A DNA stretch of 64,000 nucleotides from Halorubrum depositum (GTDB lineage Archaea > Halobacteriota > Halobacteria > Halobacteriales > Haloferacaceae): assembly GCF_007671725.1 (NCBI RefSeq), contig NZ_VCNM01000002.1, forward strand, positions 248,001-312,000, written 5' to 3'. The position numbers and the translations under genes were made by a program. The notes beneath the pieces are model-generated. The model worked only from the letters and a program-made list of their open reading frames with translations. It was not told where the DNA came from and made no database searches. Shown piece after piece: positions 52,337 to 61,443 of the stretch (position 1 is the first letter of the stretch; each line of letters begins with the position of its first letter).

Positions 52337-53125
52337 ATGATCGCGGCACAGAACGCGTTCAGGGAGTTCGCGGCGAGGGTCCCCGACAGGCTGTGGCTCG
52401 CCCTGTTCGTGATCGTCGTCGGGCTGGTCTTGGCGTACGTCGTCGGGGTGATCAACCGCCGGCTGCTGACCCGCGCCGGCGTGCCGGAGGCGATCGAGGG
52501 GACCGCGTTCGAGCGGACCGTCCGCGAGTTCAACACGTCGACGGTGCGGATCGTGGCGCAGCTGTCCAGCTACTTCATCGTCGCCGTCGCGGTCATCGTC
52601 GCGCTCACCGTCGCCGAAGTCAACTACCTCGACCGGTTCTGGTCCTCGGTCGCCTCCTTCCTCCCGCGCCTGTTCGTCGCCGTGCTCGTCATGATCGTCG
52701 GGGTCGTCGTCGGCGACAAGGCGGAGCTGGTCGTCGCGGAGCGGCTCCGCGGGATCAAGCTCCCCGAACTCGGCGTGTTGCCGCCGCTCGTCAAGTACAG
52801 CGTCGTGTACGTGGCCGCGCTCGTCGCGCTCGGGCAGGTGGGCGTGCAGACGCTCGCGCTGGTCGTGCTGCTCGCGGCGTACGCGTTCGCGGTCGTCCTC
52901 TTCGCCGCGCTGGCGACGAAGGACCTCGTCGCCAGCGCGGCCGCCGGCGTGTTCCTCCTCCTCCGGCAGCCGTACGGCGTCGGCGACGAGGTGAAAGTCG
53001 CCGGCGAGCGCGGCATCGTCCAAGAGGTCGACCTGTTCGTCACCCACATCGAGGCCGACGGGGAGGATCACGTGATCCCCAACCACTCGGTGTTCCGCGA
53101 CGGGATCGTCCTGATCCGGGAGTGA
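52337..53125 (+). CDS. Small-conductance mechanosensitive channel-like protein
   Basis: 262-residue MscS-like membrane protein. Hydrophobic segments are near 18-40, 72-95, 108-130 and 148-185, then the conserved MscS middle domain with AAAGVFLLLRQPYGVGDEVKVAGERGIVQEVDLFVTHIEADGEDHVIPNHSVFRDGIVLI. The usual C-terminal alpha/beta domain is truncated: the protein ends just after the beta domain. The ATG lies 6 bases after dacZ, so they are coupled. A channel next to the c-di-AMP synthase fits turgor control. Confidence 0.88.
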   Translation: MIAAQNAFREFAARVPDRLWLALFVIVVGLVLAYVVGVINRRLLTRAGVPEAIEGTAFERTVREFNTSTVRIVAQLSSYFIVAVAVIVALTVAEVNYLDRFWSSVASFLPRLFVAVLVMIVGVVVGDKAELVVAERLRGIKLPELGVLPPLVKYSVVYVAALVALGQVGVQTLALVVLLAAYAFAVVLFAALATKDLVASAAAGVFLLLRQPYGVGDEVKVAGERGIVQEVDLFVTHIEADGEDHVIPNHSVFRDGIVLIRE

Positions 53126-53202
53126 CGAGCGTGGAGAGCGCGGGACGCGGTCCGGTGACATACATCTTTGTATACGATCCGGCGGTTACCTGAATCCGCG
53201 AG

Positions 53203-53215
53203 TATATTTAAAATA
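53203..53215 (+). promoter_or_regulatory. TATA box of the PAS histidine kinase gene
   Basis: TATATTTAAAATA lies 17-29 bases before the ATG at 53232, very AT-rich against the background. Confidence 0.5.
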
Positions 53216-53231
53216 TCGATAAATACGGTAC

Positions 53232-54287
53232 ATGGGAGAGCCCGCCTCGGTCAGACTTCCGTCCGTTCTCGACGACTTGGAGGTCGGAATCAACCTCCAC
53301 GACCCGGAGACGTGCGAGATCCTCGACGCGAACCCCAGCCTGGAGTCGCTGTACGGCTACTCGGTCGACGAGCTTCGAACCATGGAGGTCGGGGATTACA
53401 CCCCGCCCTCGACGCAGTTCTCGCAGGAAGAGGCGACCCGCAGGATCCGGCTCGCGGCGCAAGGCGACCGACAGGCGTTCGACTGGCAGGTCCAACGGGC
53501 GAACGACGAGCTACGGTGGATGCGCATCCACCTCAGCCCGACCGACATCGAGGAGCGGTCGTGCGTCGTCGCCGAAGTGCGAGACGTCACCGAATCCCGG
53601 GCCCGAGAGCGGCGGTTACGGCTACTCAGCCGGGTGATCCGCCACAACCTCCGGAACAAGACGAACGTGCTCATGGGGTACGCCGATCGGGTCAGACAGG
53701 CCGTCGAAGACGAGACGCTCGAACGCGAGATCGAGACGATCCTGAGCATCACGACCGAGGTCGGGGGGTTGAGCGACTCGGTCAAACAGATCGAGGAGAT
53801 CGCCGAACCCTCGGCGACGCAGCGCTCCCCGACCGACCTCCGGCGGGTCGTTCGATCCCTAGTCGAGGACGGAAACGCCGAGTATCCCGCGGCCGACATC
53901 ACGGTCGACGCGCCGGAAGCGGTGTGGGTCGTCGCCGACTCCGGGATCCGATACGCGATCGATCACGCGCTCCGGAACGCCGTCGAGCACAACGACCGGG
54001 AGTCGCCGGCGGTCAGCGTCGCCGTCGTCGACGATCCAGCGAACGGCCGAGGGACGGTCCGGGTCGCCGACGACGGGCCACCGATCCCGGAGACGGAAAT
54101 CAAGGTGTTGGAAACCGACGTGGAGACCAGCAGCACGTTCCACGGCTCCGGCGTCGGGCTGTGGGTGATGCAGTGGTGCGTTGAGTCCCTCGGCGGCGAG
54201 CTCTCCTTCGAGAAGAACGCGCCGCGCGGGAACGTCGTCTCCATCTCCCTCCCGAAGGCCGTCGAACCGCCGTCCGACGACGAGTAG
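53232..54287 (+). CDS. PAS-domain sensor histidine kinase
   Basis: 351-residue soluble histidine kinase. Residues 10-120 form a PAS domain (SLESLYGYSVDELRTMEVGDYTP; C-terminal VAEVRDVTESRARERR). The HisKA region VIRHNLRNKTNVLMGYADRV has the phosphoacceptor His near 138 in the archaeal RHNLRN context. The ATPase part has N box NAVEHN, G1 RVADDGPPIP and G2 STFHGSGVGLWVMQWCVESLGG. No membrane segment, so cytosolic. No response regulator gene adjoins; partner unknown. Strong TATA before the start. Confidence 0.92.
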   Translation: MGEPASVRLPSVLDDLEVGINLHDPETCEILDANPSLESLYGYSVDELRTMEVGDYTPPSTQFSQEEATRRIRLAAQGDRQAFDWQVQRANDELRWMRIHLSPTDIEERSCVVAEVRDVTESRARERRLRLLSRVIRHNLRNKTNVLMGYADRVRQAVEDETLEREIETILSITTEVGGLSDSVKQIEEIAEPSATQRSPTDLRRVVRSLVEDGNAEYPAADITVDAPEAVWVVADSGIRYAIDHALRNAVEHNDRESPAVSVAVVDDPANGRGTVRVADDGPPIPETEIKVLETDVETSSTFHGSGVGLWVMQWCVESLGGELSFEKNAPRGNVVSISLPKAVEPPSDDE

Positions 54288-54360
54288 CCGACGCTCCGCC
54301 GTTCCCACGCTGTGGGACCACCTGCCACGATATAACCGGCCGGGGGACCAAGACACGACC

Positions 54361-55020
54361 ATGAACCACCACGACGCCGTCGCCTGCGAGGGGTGGGACG
54401 GGAGCGAGTGCGAGGGCACGGTCCACTGCCCGCCGCGGTGTCCGCGGTTCGTCGATAAGGAAGGCGCCCGGTGGACGGTCCGGCCCGCCGTCCGGGAGGA
54501 CGCGGCCGCGCTCGCCGAGATGTACGAGGGGTTCGACACCGCGGACCGCGCGCAGGGGCTCCCCCCGGTGACACGGGACCGCCGGGCGGAGTGGATCGAG
54601 TCGATGCTGCGCGAGGGGAGCAACGTCGTCGCCGAGCGCGACGGCGAACTGTTCGGCCACGCGATGTACACGCCCACGGACGCGGCGCGCCCCGAACTCG
54701 CCGTCTTCGTCCACCCCGAGACGCAGGGGCGAGGCGTCGGAACCGAGCTCTGCCGACACGTGATCGCGAACGCCGCGGCCGCGGACCGCGAGGGGATCGA
54801 ACTCCACGTCGAGAGCGGGAACCGCGTCGCGCGTCGCGTCTACCGGAGGGTCGGCTTCGAGCTCGCCGAGCGCCGCGGCGACCTCCGGATGGAGCTCGAC
54901 CTCGACGACCTGATCGCGATCGAGGTGCGCTGGCCGCCGCTCGCCCGCTACGGGCCGGCGGCACCGGCCGCGGAGGAGCCGCCCGCCGCCGGTCGCGCTC
55001 CCGCGCCGGCCGACGACTGA
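54361..55020 (+). CDS. GNAT N-acetyltransferase with Cys-rich N-terminus
   Basis: 219-residue protein. Residues 8-27 (ACEGWDGSECEGTVHCPPRC) hold four Cys, a possible zinc site. The GNAT domain begins at about 37 (WTVRPAVREDAAALAEMYEGFD) and has LAVFVHPETQGRGVGTELCRHVI near 114-136, the acetyl-CoA pyrophosphate loop Q-G-R-G-V-G, and ELHVESGNRVARRVYRRVGFELAERR. The C-terminal ~35 residues are Ala/Pro-rich and disordered. Substrate unknown. ATG at 54361 with ATATAACC near 54330. The next gene follows 72 bases later. Confidence 0.85.
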   Translation: MNHHDAVACEGWDGSECEGTVHCPPRCPRFVDKEGARWTVRPAVREDAAALAEMYEGFDTADRAQGLPPVTRDRRAEWIESMLREGSNVVAERDGELFGHAMYTPTDAARPELAVFVHPETQGRGVGTELCRHVIANAAAADREGIELHVESGNRVARRVYRRVGFELAERRGDLRMELDLDDLIAIEVRWPPLARYGPAAPAAEEPPAAGRAPAPADD

Positions 55021-55092
55021 CCGGTCCGCACTCCCGGATCTATTTCGGCGATCACAACCGTTAGGCCCGCCCGTCCCCACGAACCGGTAGCC

Positions 55093-57516
55093 GTGGAGGA
55101 CGCCATCGAGTGGCTGCGGAACCGACCGTTCTACGAGGGACAGATCGCGGAGCACCGCCGCCTCCCCGCCCGCGAGCCCGCCTTCGGCGACGTCGACCTC
55201 GCGCCCCGGACGGCCGACGCGCTCGCGAAGCGGGGGATCGACCGCCTCTACCGCCATCAGGCCGACGCGATCGAGGCGGTCCGCGGCGGCGACGACGTGG
55301 TGCTCGCCACCGAGACCGCGAGCGGGAAGTCGCTCGCGTACACCGTCCCCGCCTTCGAGGCCGCGATGGATCACGGGGGTCGGACCCTCTACATCGGCCC
55401 GCAGAACGCGCTGATCGCGGACCAGGAGGAGTCGCTGTCGGAGCTCGCCCACGGGCTCGGCTTCGGGAGCGGCGTCTCCGTCGCGTCGTACACGGGCCGG
55501 CTCTCGCGGTCGAAGAAGCGAGAGGTGCGCGACCGCGAGCCGGCGGTCCTCCTCTCGAACCCGGACATGCTCCACTACGCGCTGCTGCCGTACGCCGGGC
55601 GCCTGTGGGAGTGGTTCTTCTCGTCGCTGGAGTACGTCGTGATCGACGAGGTCCACAGCTACCGCGGGGTGTTCGGCTCGCAGGTCGCCATGACGTTGCG
55701 CCGGCTCGCGCGGACCTGCGAGCGGTTCGGATCGAGCCCCCAGTTCGTCTGCTGCTCGGCGACGATCAACAACCCCGTCGAACACGTCGCGGCGGTGACC
55801 GGCCGCGACCCGGACGGGATCGCCTTGATCGACGAGGACGCGTCGGGGCGGGGACCGCGCGACTGGGTGCTGTGGAACCCGCCGGAGTACGACGACGACT
55901 GGGCCGAGCGCGGGAGCGGCCGCCGGAAGTCGAGCCACACCTCCGCGAAGCGGCTCTTCTGTGACCTCGTGACCGTGGGCGCCCAGACGCTTGCGTTCAC
56001 GCGGGCGCGCCAGACCGCGGAGCAGTACGCGACCGACAGCGCGAGCGACCTCCGCGACCGCGGCGAGCGCGAGCTCGCGGGGAAGGTCGGCGCCTACCAG
56101 GCCGCCCTGACCGACGAGCGCCGCCGGGAGATCGAGGCCGACCTCCACTCGGGGGAGCTCCGCGGCGTCTGGTCGACGAGCGCGCTGGAGCTCGGCGTCG
56201 ACGTCGGCGGGCTCGACGCGGTCATCCTCGACGGCTATCCCGGCACGCGAATGTCGGCGTACCAGCGCGCCGGGCGGGCCGGCCGCGGCGACGACCCCGC
56301 GCTCGTCGTGATGGTGGGCGGCGAGGACCAGCTCGACCAGTACCTGATGACCAACCCCGCCGACTTCTTCGAGGCGCCGCCGGAGGACGCGATCTGCGAC
56401 CCGGAGAACGGCGAGCTGCTCCCCGGCCACGTCGCCTGCGCGGCCGACGAGAGCTGGCTCTCCCCGGACGACGAGCGCTTCTTCGGCGAGCCGTTCCCGG
56501 GCGTCGTCGCGGACTTGACCGACGAGGGCGTCCTCGATAGGCGGGAGACCGCCGACGGGGTGCGGTGGACCCACGCCGGGTCGTCGAGCCCGCAGCAGTC
56601 CGTGAGCCTCCGGACCGTCGGCGACCGGGAGGTCGACCTGATCGACTCCTCGCGGAGCGAGACGGTCGCATCGCTCGGCTTCGGCGACGCGCTGCGCGAC
56701 GCGCATCCCGGCGCGATCTACCACCAGCAGGGCCGGACCTACGAGGTGACGGCCCTGGACCTCGACCGCGACGTGGCCGAGCTGCAGTCCTCGTGGGCCG
56801 ACTACTACACGCAGCCGCTCACCGAGAAGGACATCGTCGTGAACGAGGACCTCGCGGAGCGGGAGCTCGCGGCGCGATCCGACGTCCCGGTCCGGCTCGC
56901 GGACGTGACCGTCACGGAGCAGATTACGGGGTTCGTCCGGAAGGACGCCAAGACCGGCGAGTCGCTCGGGGAGTCGACGCTGGACCTCCCGGAGACGACG
57001 CTGCGGACGAAGGCCCTCTACTTCCCGGTGCCGGCCGACCTGGAGTCGGAGATGCGGGCGATCGGAGGGTCCGAGGGGAACGGCGCCGGTACGGAAGCGG
57101 CGACGGATGGCGGAGGGGGGACCGGCGAGGGCGAAGGAGATGACACCCCGCCCGACGGCGAGTACGCCTTCAACGGCGGGATCCACGCCGCCGAACACGG
57201 GATCATCTCGCTGTTCCCGTTCCACCTGCTCTGCGACCGAGCCGACGTGGGCGGCATCTCGACGCCGTACCACCCGCACGCCGACGCGCCCGCGGTGTTC
57301 GTCTACGACGGCTACCTCGGCGGGGTCGGGCTCACGCGCCGCGGCCACGAGCGGATCGAGGAGCTGATGGCCCGCACCGCGCGGCTCATCGACGGCTGCG
57401 ACTGCGAGGGCGGCTGCCCGGCCTGCGTCCAGTCGCCCCACTGCGGCAACGCCAACGACCCGCTCGCGAAGGCGCCGGCGGTCCGCCTACTGGAGGCGCT
57501 GACGGCCGACGGGTAG
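55093..57516 (+). CDS. MrfA-like superfamily 2 DNA helicase
   Basis: 807-residue DEAD/DEAH helicase of the YprA/MrfA/Hrq1 family, which in Bacillus repairs mitomycin adducts. Motif I ETASGKS near 74-80, motif II DEVH near 185-188, motif III SATINN near 219, and motif VI QRAGRAGRG near 390. The C-terminal part has CDCEGGCPACVQSPHCGN near 769-786, the four-Cys metal site of the DUF1998/MZB domain. An acidic Gly/Glu insertion lies near 660-690. No MrfB exonuclease gene is nearby. GTG start (VEDAIEWL). Confidence 0.92.
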   Translation: MEDAIEWLRNRPFYEGQIAEHRRLPAREPAFGDVDLAPRTADALAKRGIDRLYRHQADAIEAVRGGDDVVLATETASGKSLAYTVPAFEAAMDHGGRTLYIGPQNALIADQEESLSELAHGLGFGSGVSVASYTGRLSRSKKREVRDREPAVLLSNPDMLHYALLPYAGRLWEWFFSSLEYVVIDEVHSYRGVFGSQVAMTLRRLARTCERFGSSPQFVCCSATINNPVEHVAAVTGRDPDGIALIDEDASGRGPRDWVLWNPPEYDDDWAERGSGRRKSSHTSAKRLFCDLVTVGAQTLAFTRARQTAEQYATDSASDLRDRGERELAGKVGAYQAALTDERRREIEADLHSGELRGVWSTSALELGVDVGGLDAVILDGYPGTRMSAYQRAGRAGRGDDPALVVMVGGEDQLDQYLMTNPADFFEAPPEDAICDPENGELLPGHVACAADESWLSPDDERFFGEPFPGVVADLTDEGVLDRRETADGVRWTHAGSSSPQQSVSLRTVGDREVDLIDSSRSETVASLGFGDALRDAHPGAIYHQQGRTYEVTALDLDRDVAELQSSWADYYTQPLTEKDIVVNEDLAERELAARSDVPVRLADVTVTEQITGFVRKDAKTGESLGESTLDLPETTLRTKALYFPVPADLESEMRAIGGSEGNGAGTEAATDGGGGTGEGEGDDTPPDGEYAFNGGIHAAEHGIISLFPFHLLCDRADVGGISTPYHPHADAPAVFVYDGYLGGVGLTRRGHERIEELMARTARLIDGCDCEGGCPACVQSPHCGNANDPLAKAPAVRLLEALTADG

Positions 57517-57573
57517 CCGGCAGCGGACGACGGTAGGCATAAGCGACTTGTCGGTTCCGCGAGATCCCGGGAC

Positions 57574-58020
57574 ATGGCGTTCGACCTCGACGACGCGACG
57601 GAGCCGGCCGCCGTGGCGATGGAGTGGCTGGTGCTCGGCGCCGCGTACTTCCTCCTCCTGTTATTCCTCATCGGCGTGTTCGACCTGTTCCTGTCGCTGT
57701 TCCGGCTCCTCGTCGCCGGGAACTTCACCGACCCGAACGAGGTGGTGGGGCTCCTCGACAGCGTCCTCCTCCTGCTGATCATCGTCGAGGTCCACCGGAC
57801 GCTGGTCGCGTACGCCAAGGGCAAGCCCGTCCTCCGGATCGTCGTCAGCGCGTCGATCATCGCGGTCGCCCGCCGCGCCATCAGCTTCCGGCTGGAGGAT
57901 TACGGCACGGGGCAGGAGACGGTGCTCGCGGCGGTCTCGATCGCGGTGCTGGTCCTCTCGCTCACCGTCGGCTACTTCCTCCTCGATCGGGTGGACATCC
58001 CCGGGCGTCCGGAGCTGTGA
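57574..58020 (+). CDS. PsiE-like phosphate-starvation-inducible membrane protein
   Basis: 148-residue protein with four membrane segments (about 15-38, 58-80, 86-104 and 118-140). VGLLDSVLLLLIIVEVHRTLVAYAKGKPVLRIVVSASIIAVARRAISF is the conserved PsiE core, including the V-x-R and ARR motifs. Residues 41-54 are the extramembrane loop. PsiE genes are phosphate-starvation induced in E. coli, but the function is not known. ATG start. Confidence 0.85.
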   Translation: MAFDLDDATEPAAVAMEWLVLGAAYFLLLLFLIGVFDLFLSLFRLLVAGNFTDPNEVVGLLDSVLLLLIIVEVHRTLVAYAKGKPVLRIVVSASIIAVARRAISFRLEDYGTGQETVLAAVSIAVLVLSLTVGYFLLDRVDIPGRPEL

Positions 58021-58101
58021 GTCGGCCTCGGGCGGCGCTGTAACGGTCGGCTCCGCGACCGCCGCCGGTGGTTTCACGGTCCTCGCACCCGTGCCGATCC
58101 C

Positions 58102-59661
58102 ATGGAGCTGTTCTGGCACCGACGGGACCTCAGGCTCGCCGACAACGTCGGGCTCGCGGCCGCCGCCGAGCGCGTCGCGGGCGACCCCGACGACGCGATC
58201 GCGCCCGTCTTCGTCTTCGACGACGACGTCCTCGCGCACGCGAGCGACGTGCGGGTCCGCCGCCTGCTCGACGGCCTGGCGGCGCTGCGGGAGGACTACC
58301 GCGACCGCAGCGGCGACCTCCTCGTCGCCCGCGGCGACCCGGAGGCCGTCCTCCCTGAACTGGCTGAAGCCCTCGACGCCGACCGCGTCGTGTGGAACCG
58401 GGACTACTCGGGGCTCGCCCGCGAGCGCGACGCCGCGGTCCGGACGGCGCTCAACGAGGCCGGGATCGAGCGCGAGGCGCACCACGACGCGGTGCTGCAC
58501 ACCCCGGACTCGATCCGGACGAACGCCGGGGACCCGTACTCGGTGTACACCTACTACTGGCGGAAGTGGACCGACCGCGAGACCGACCCGCCCGCGCCGA
58601 CGCCGGAGGCGAGCGACCTCGTCGACGCGGACGCGTTGACGGCGGCGCTGGGGAGCGACGACGGCGCGCTCGCCGACGGGGGCGTCGCGACCGACCGCGT
58701 CGCCGTTGGCGACCTCCCGTCGCCGGCGGACCTAGGGTTCGCGGAGCCAGACGTCGACGTCGGGCCCGCCGGCACCGAGGCCGCCCGCGAGCGGCTCGAC
58801 GCCTTCCTCTCGGAGGCGGTGTTCTCGTACGACGCCGAGCGCGACTACCCTGCCCGCGAGGCGACCTCGCGCCTGTCGGCGTTCCTGAAGTACGGCGAGA
58901 TCGGGGTGCGAGAGGTGTACGAGGCGACCGAGCGCGCGACGGCCGCGGCGGCGGAGCGGGCCGGCGGCAGCGACGCGGGATCCGAGGAAGACGGCGGCGG
59001 CGACAGCGGAGACGACGAAGGCCCCGTCGTCGCGGTCGAGGAGTACCAACAGCAGCTCGCGTGGCGCGAGTTCTACACGCAGGTGTTGTACCACAATCCG
59101 GAGGTGGTCACCGAGAACTACAAGGAGTACGAGGTGGGGATCGAGTGGCGCGACGACCCCGAGGAGATCGCGGCGTGGAAGCGCGGCGAGACGGGGTACC
59201 CGATCGTCGACGCCGGGATGTGCCAGCTCCGCGAGGAGGCGTTCATGCACAACCGCGTGCGGATGATCGTCGCTTCCTTCCTCACCAAGGACCTGCTCGC
59301 CGACTGGCGGCACGGCTACGACCACTTCCGAGAGAAGCTCGCCGACCACGACACCGCCAACGACAACGGCGGGTGGCAGTGGGCGGCCTCCACCGGGACC
59401 GACGCGCAGCCCTACTTCCGCATCTTCAATCCCATGACGCAGGGGGAGCGGTACGATCCCGACGCGGAGTACATCGCGGAGTACGTCCCCGAGCTCCGGG
59501 AGCTCGACGCCGACCTGATCCACGAGTGGCACGAGCTCTCGCCGACGCAGCGCGCGAACGCGGCCCCCGAGTATCCGGAGCCCATCGTCGACCACTCGGA
59601 GCGCCGGGAAGCCGCGTTAGCGATGTACAAGCGGGCGCGCGGCGAGGACCCGGACGAATAG
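58102..59661 (+). CDS. phr: CPD photolyase (cryptochrome/photolyase family)
   Basis: 519-residue photolyase. The N-terminal antenna domain starts MELFWHRRDLRLADN, and the FAD-binding domain has WREFYTQVLYHNPEVV, GYPIVDAGMCQLREEAFMHNRVRMIVASFLTKDLL (core of the class I family), ANDNGGWQWAASTGTDAQPYFRIFNP (FAD-binding and Trp triad), so it should repair cyclobutane dimers by light. A long acidic insertion (about 290-310, rich in Gly, Asp, Glu) and a second near 180-205 are extra to bacterial enzymes. Complete. Confidence 0.94.
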   Translation: MELFWHRRDLRLADNVGLAAAAERVAGDPDDAIAPVFVFDDDVLAHASDVRVRRLLDGLAALREDYRDRSGDLLVARGDPEAVLPELAEALDADRVVWNRDYSGLARERDAAVRTALNEAGIEREAHHDAVLHTPDSIRTNAGDPYSVYTYYWRKWTDRETDPPAPTPEASDLVDADALTAALGSDDGALADGGVATDRVAVGDLPSPADLGFAEPDVDVGPAGTEAARERLDAFLSEAVFSYDAERDYPAREATSRLSAFLKYGEIGVREVYEATERATAAAAERAGGSDAGSEEDGGGDSGDDEGPVVAVEEYQQQLAWREFYTQVLYHNPEVVTENYKEYEVGIEWRDDPEEIAAWKRGETGYPIVDAGMCQLREEAFMHNRVRMIVASFLTKDLLADWRHGYDHFREKLADHDTANDNGGWQWAASTGTDAQPYFRIFNPMTQGERYDPDAEYIAEYVPELRELDADLIHEWHELSPTQRANAAPEYPEPIVDHSERREAALAMYKRARGEDPDE

Positions 59662-59687
59662 GGCACTGTGCGGCGAGGACGGACGGT

Positions 59688-60026
59688 TCACGGCCAGCCC
59701 GGAGGTAGTTCGTCGGCATGGTTCTCGATCAGTTCGAGAAGCGGCTCGATATCGTCGAAGCGTGGGCCCTTCGAGATATCGCCAGCGTCGCGGTCCCATT
59801 CGATATATCCCGCGTCTTCCAACTTCGGCAAGTGGCTGTGGACGAGTTGGATCTCGGACGTGTCCGACTCGCCGTTCCCCCGAAGCATCACGTCGTCCGT
59901 CGTTTCCACGGTTCCCCGTTTCAACAACAGGAGGATCAAGCGACGACGACGCTCGGACATGATATCGAGCATCCGGTCTATCTCTGGACGCAAGAGGACC
60001 CTCCCGGCTTCGGCTGTGTCTGACAT
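59688..60026 (-). CDS. Haloarchaeal winged-helix protein (DUF7344-like)
   Basis: 112-residue winged-helix protein. LRPEIDRMLDIMSERRRRLILLLLKRG is helix 1, followed by the wing-helix core (VETTDDVMLRGNGESDTSEIQLVHSHLPKLEDAGYIEWDRDAGDISKGPRFDDIEPLLELI). It fits the haloarchaeal DUF7344-like group of unlinked regulators. No ligand motif. ATG (MSDTAEA) is chosen because GATTATGTGG at 60050-60059 lies 24-33 bases upstream; an ATG 4 codons before this is less well spaced. Confidence 0.78.
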   Translation of the reverse strand: MSDTAEAGRVLLRPEIDRMLDIMSERRRRLILLLLKRGTVETTDDVMLRGNGESDTSEIQLVHSHLPKLEDAGYIEWDRDAGDISKGPRFDDIEPLLELIENHADELPPGWP

Positions 60027-60240
60027 ACAACAATCCATGTTGGATATCCACATAATCGCTTGTGAGACATCAGTAAGACAACATTAGTAGAACCACCCAA
60101 TATGACGGCTATGACCCTGGCGTGTCAGACAAAATCGTCGGTGAATCTGTTATAACCGCTATCAGAGACGACGCTCCGTCTCAACGCGGGGTCGCTCCGT
60201 ATTACCCCTACCGCATTCGCGCCCCGTATCGGGCACACAG

Positions 60241-60257
60241 CGGTGTCGGATACACCG
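60241..60257 (-). terminator. Possible hairpin terminator of mvaD
   Basis: CGGTGT-CGGAT-ACACCG, a 6-bp stem with a five-base loop, 39-55 bases after the mvaD stop. The 269-base gap 60027-60295 otherwise holds only the HTH-gene promoter. No T-run follows. Confidence 0.25.
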
Positions 60258-60295
60258 GATTTCAACGGAGCCGACCGACCTGCGCCTCCTTTCAG

Positions 60296-61294
60296 CTAAA
60301 ACAGCGCCTCGCTCTCGTCGAGCACGCGCGCCGGCCCGCCGACCTCCCAGACGTCGGTGTCGATGCCGATCTCGGCGATCCGGCTCTCGACCTCCTCGGC
60401 GTGGTCGGCGAGCGTGTTCACGTACACCGAGGCGCCGGTGTCCGTCGAGAAGTAGACGGGGACGCCCTCCTCGCGGAGCTCGCGGACCGCGTTGAAGACG
60501 GCGATCGTCTCGGGCTGCCAGTACACCCAGCCCGCGGGCCCGGTCATCGTGGTGGCCGTCAGGGAGAGCGAGTCGTGCTCGGCCGTCTCGAAGATCCGGT
60601 CGAAGTCGCCCGCGCGGAGCGCGTCGGTCATCTCGACGAGCTGGTCCTGCACGTGGGCGGTCCGCGCCTGCATCATGTGGCTCGCGGCGGCCTCGCGGTG
60701 CGCCTCCTCCGTCTCCTTGTACGCCGGGACGTGCGCGGCGACGATCCGGAGGTCCTCCTCCGGGTCGAACCCGTCCTCGCTCACGCCGACGTCGAGCCGG
60801 TAGGAGCGACAGTCCTCGTCGTTGAGCCCGGCGTCGAGCCGGGAGTACGCGCCGGTGACGGCGCGCGCCGCCGAGGAGGAGCCGCGGCGGGCTACCGTGG
60901 AGACCTCGGGCAAGGTGAGATCGAGCCCCGCGGCCTCGACCAGCGCGAGCGCGGCGGCCGCGAACCCGGACGAGGAGGAGCCGAAGCCGATGTTCGACGG
61001 GAAGGAGTTCTCGCTCTCCAGCCGGACCGCGGCGTCGACGCCGGCCAGCTCGCGGACGTGGTCGACGACCATGTCGATTCGCTCCGCGGCGCGCCCGTCG
61101 ACCGCCTCGCCGCCGATGACGTACGCGTCCTCGCTCGCGTCGGGCTGCCACTCGACCGTCGTCGTCGTCGCGGTCGGGGCGGTACAGAGGCTGATGCTGT
61201 CGTGGTACGGGAGCCGGAGCTCCGGGTTGCGCATCCCGTGGTACTTAACGAGCCCCTGGATGGGGTGGGCTCGCGCGGTGGCCTTCTCGGTCAT
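60296..61294 (-). CDS. mvaD: Phosphomevalonate decarboxylase (MvaD-like)
   Basis: 332-residue GHMP-fold decarboxylase. ENSFPSNIGFGSSSSGFAAA near 93-112 is the nucleotide loop, ATARAHPIQGLVKYHG the start region, and STDTGASVYVN near 287 the Ser/Thr-Asp-Thr-Gly region with the catalytic Asp. The sequence fits haloarchaeal phosphomevalonate decarboxylase (HVO_1412 of Haloferax volcanii), which makes isopentenyl phosphate for archaeal lipids by the alternative mevalonate route. The ATG is preceded by ACTAATCCC near 61316-61323. Divergent from ferredoxin. Confidence 0.9.
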   Translation of the reverse strand: MTEKATARAHPIQGLVKYHGMRNPELRLPYHDSISLCTAPTATTTTVEWQPDASEDAYVIGGEAVDGRAAERIDMVVDHVRELAGVDAAVRLESENSFPSNIGFGSSSSGFAAAALALVEAAGLDLTLPEVSTVARRGSSSAARAVTGAYSRLDAGLNDEDCRSYRLDVGVSEDGFDPEEDLRIVAAHVPAYKETEEAHREAAASHMMQARTAHVQDQLVEMTDALRAGDFDRIFETAEHDSLSLTATTMTGPAGWVYWQPETIAVFNAVRELREEGVPVYFSTDTGASVYVNTLADHAEEVESRIAEIGIDTDVWEVGGPARVLDESEALF

Positions 61295-61443
61295 ACCTCG
61301 GGAAGCGTCCGGCGGGGGATTAGTCGTTGCGATGGGCGGGAGCCGACTCTGTCGTCGACCGCCGCTCGTCCCTAATTCGGTCCCCGCGCCGGCGACGCGA
61401 TCGAGGGGAACCCTTTTTGATTGGTGGGCGGGTACTCCGCGCC

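Noticed and set aside
54100-57441. Very long minus-strand open frame (about 1100 codons) opposite the GNAT and helicase genes
   Set aside because: It is antisense to well-identified genes and its low-complexity Arg/Gly/Val-rich composition is typical of high-GC shadow frames.
60122-61375. 417-codon plus-strand frame
   Set aside because: Antisense to phosphomevalonate decarboxylase; composition is that of a shadow.
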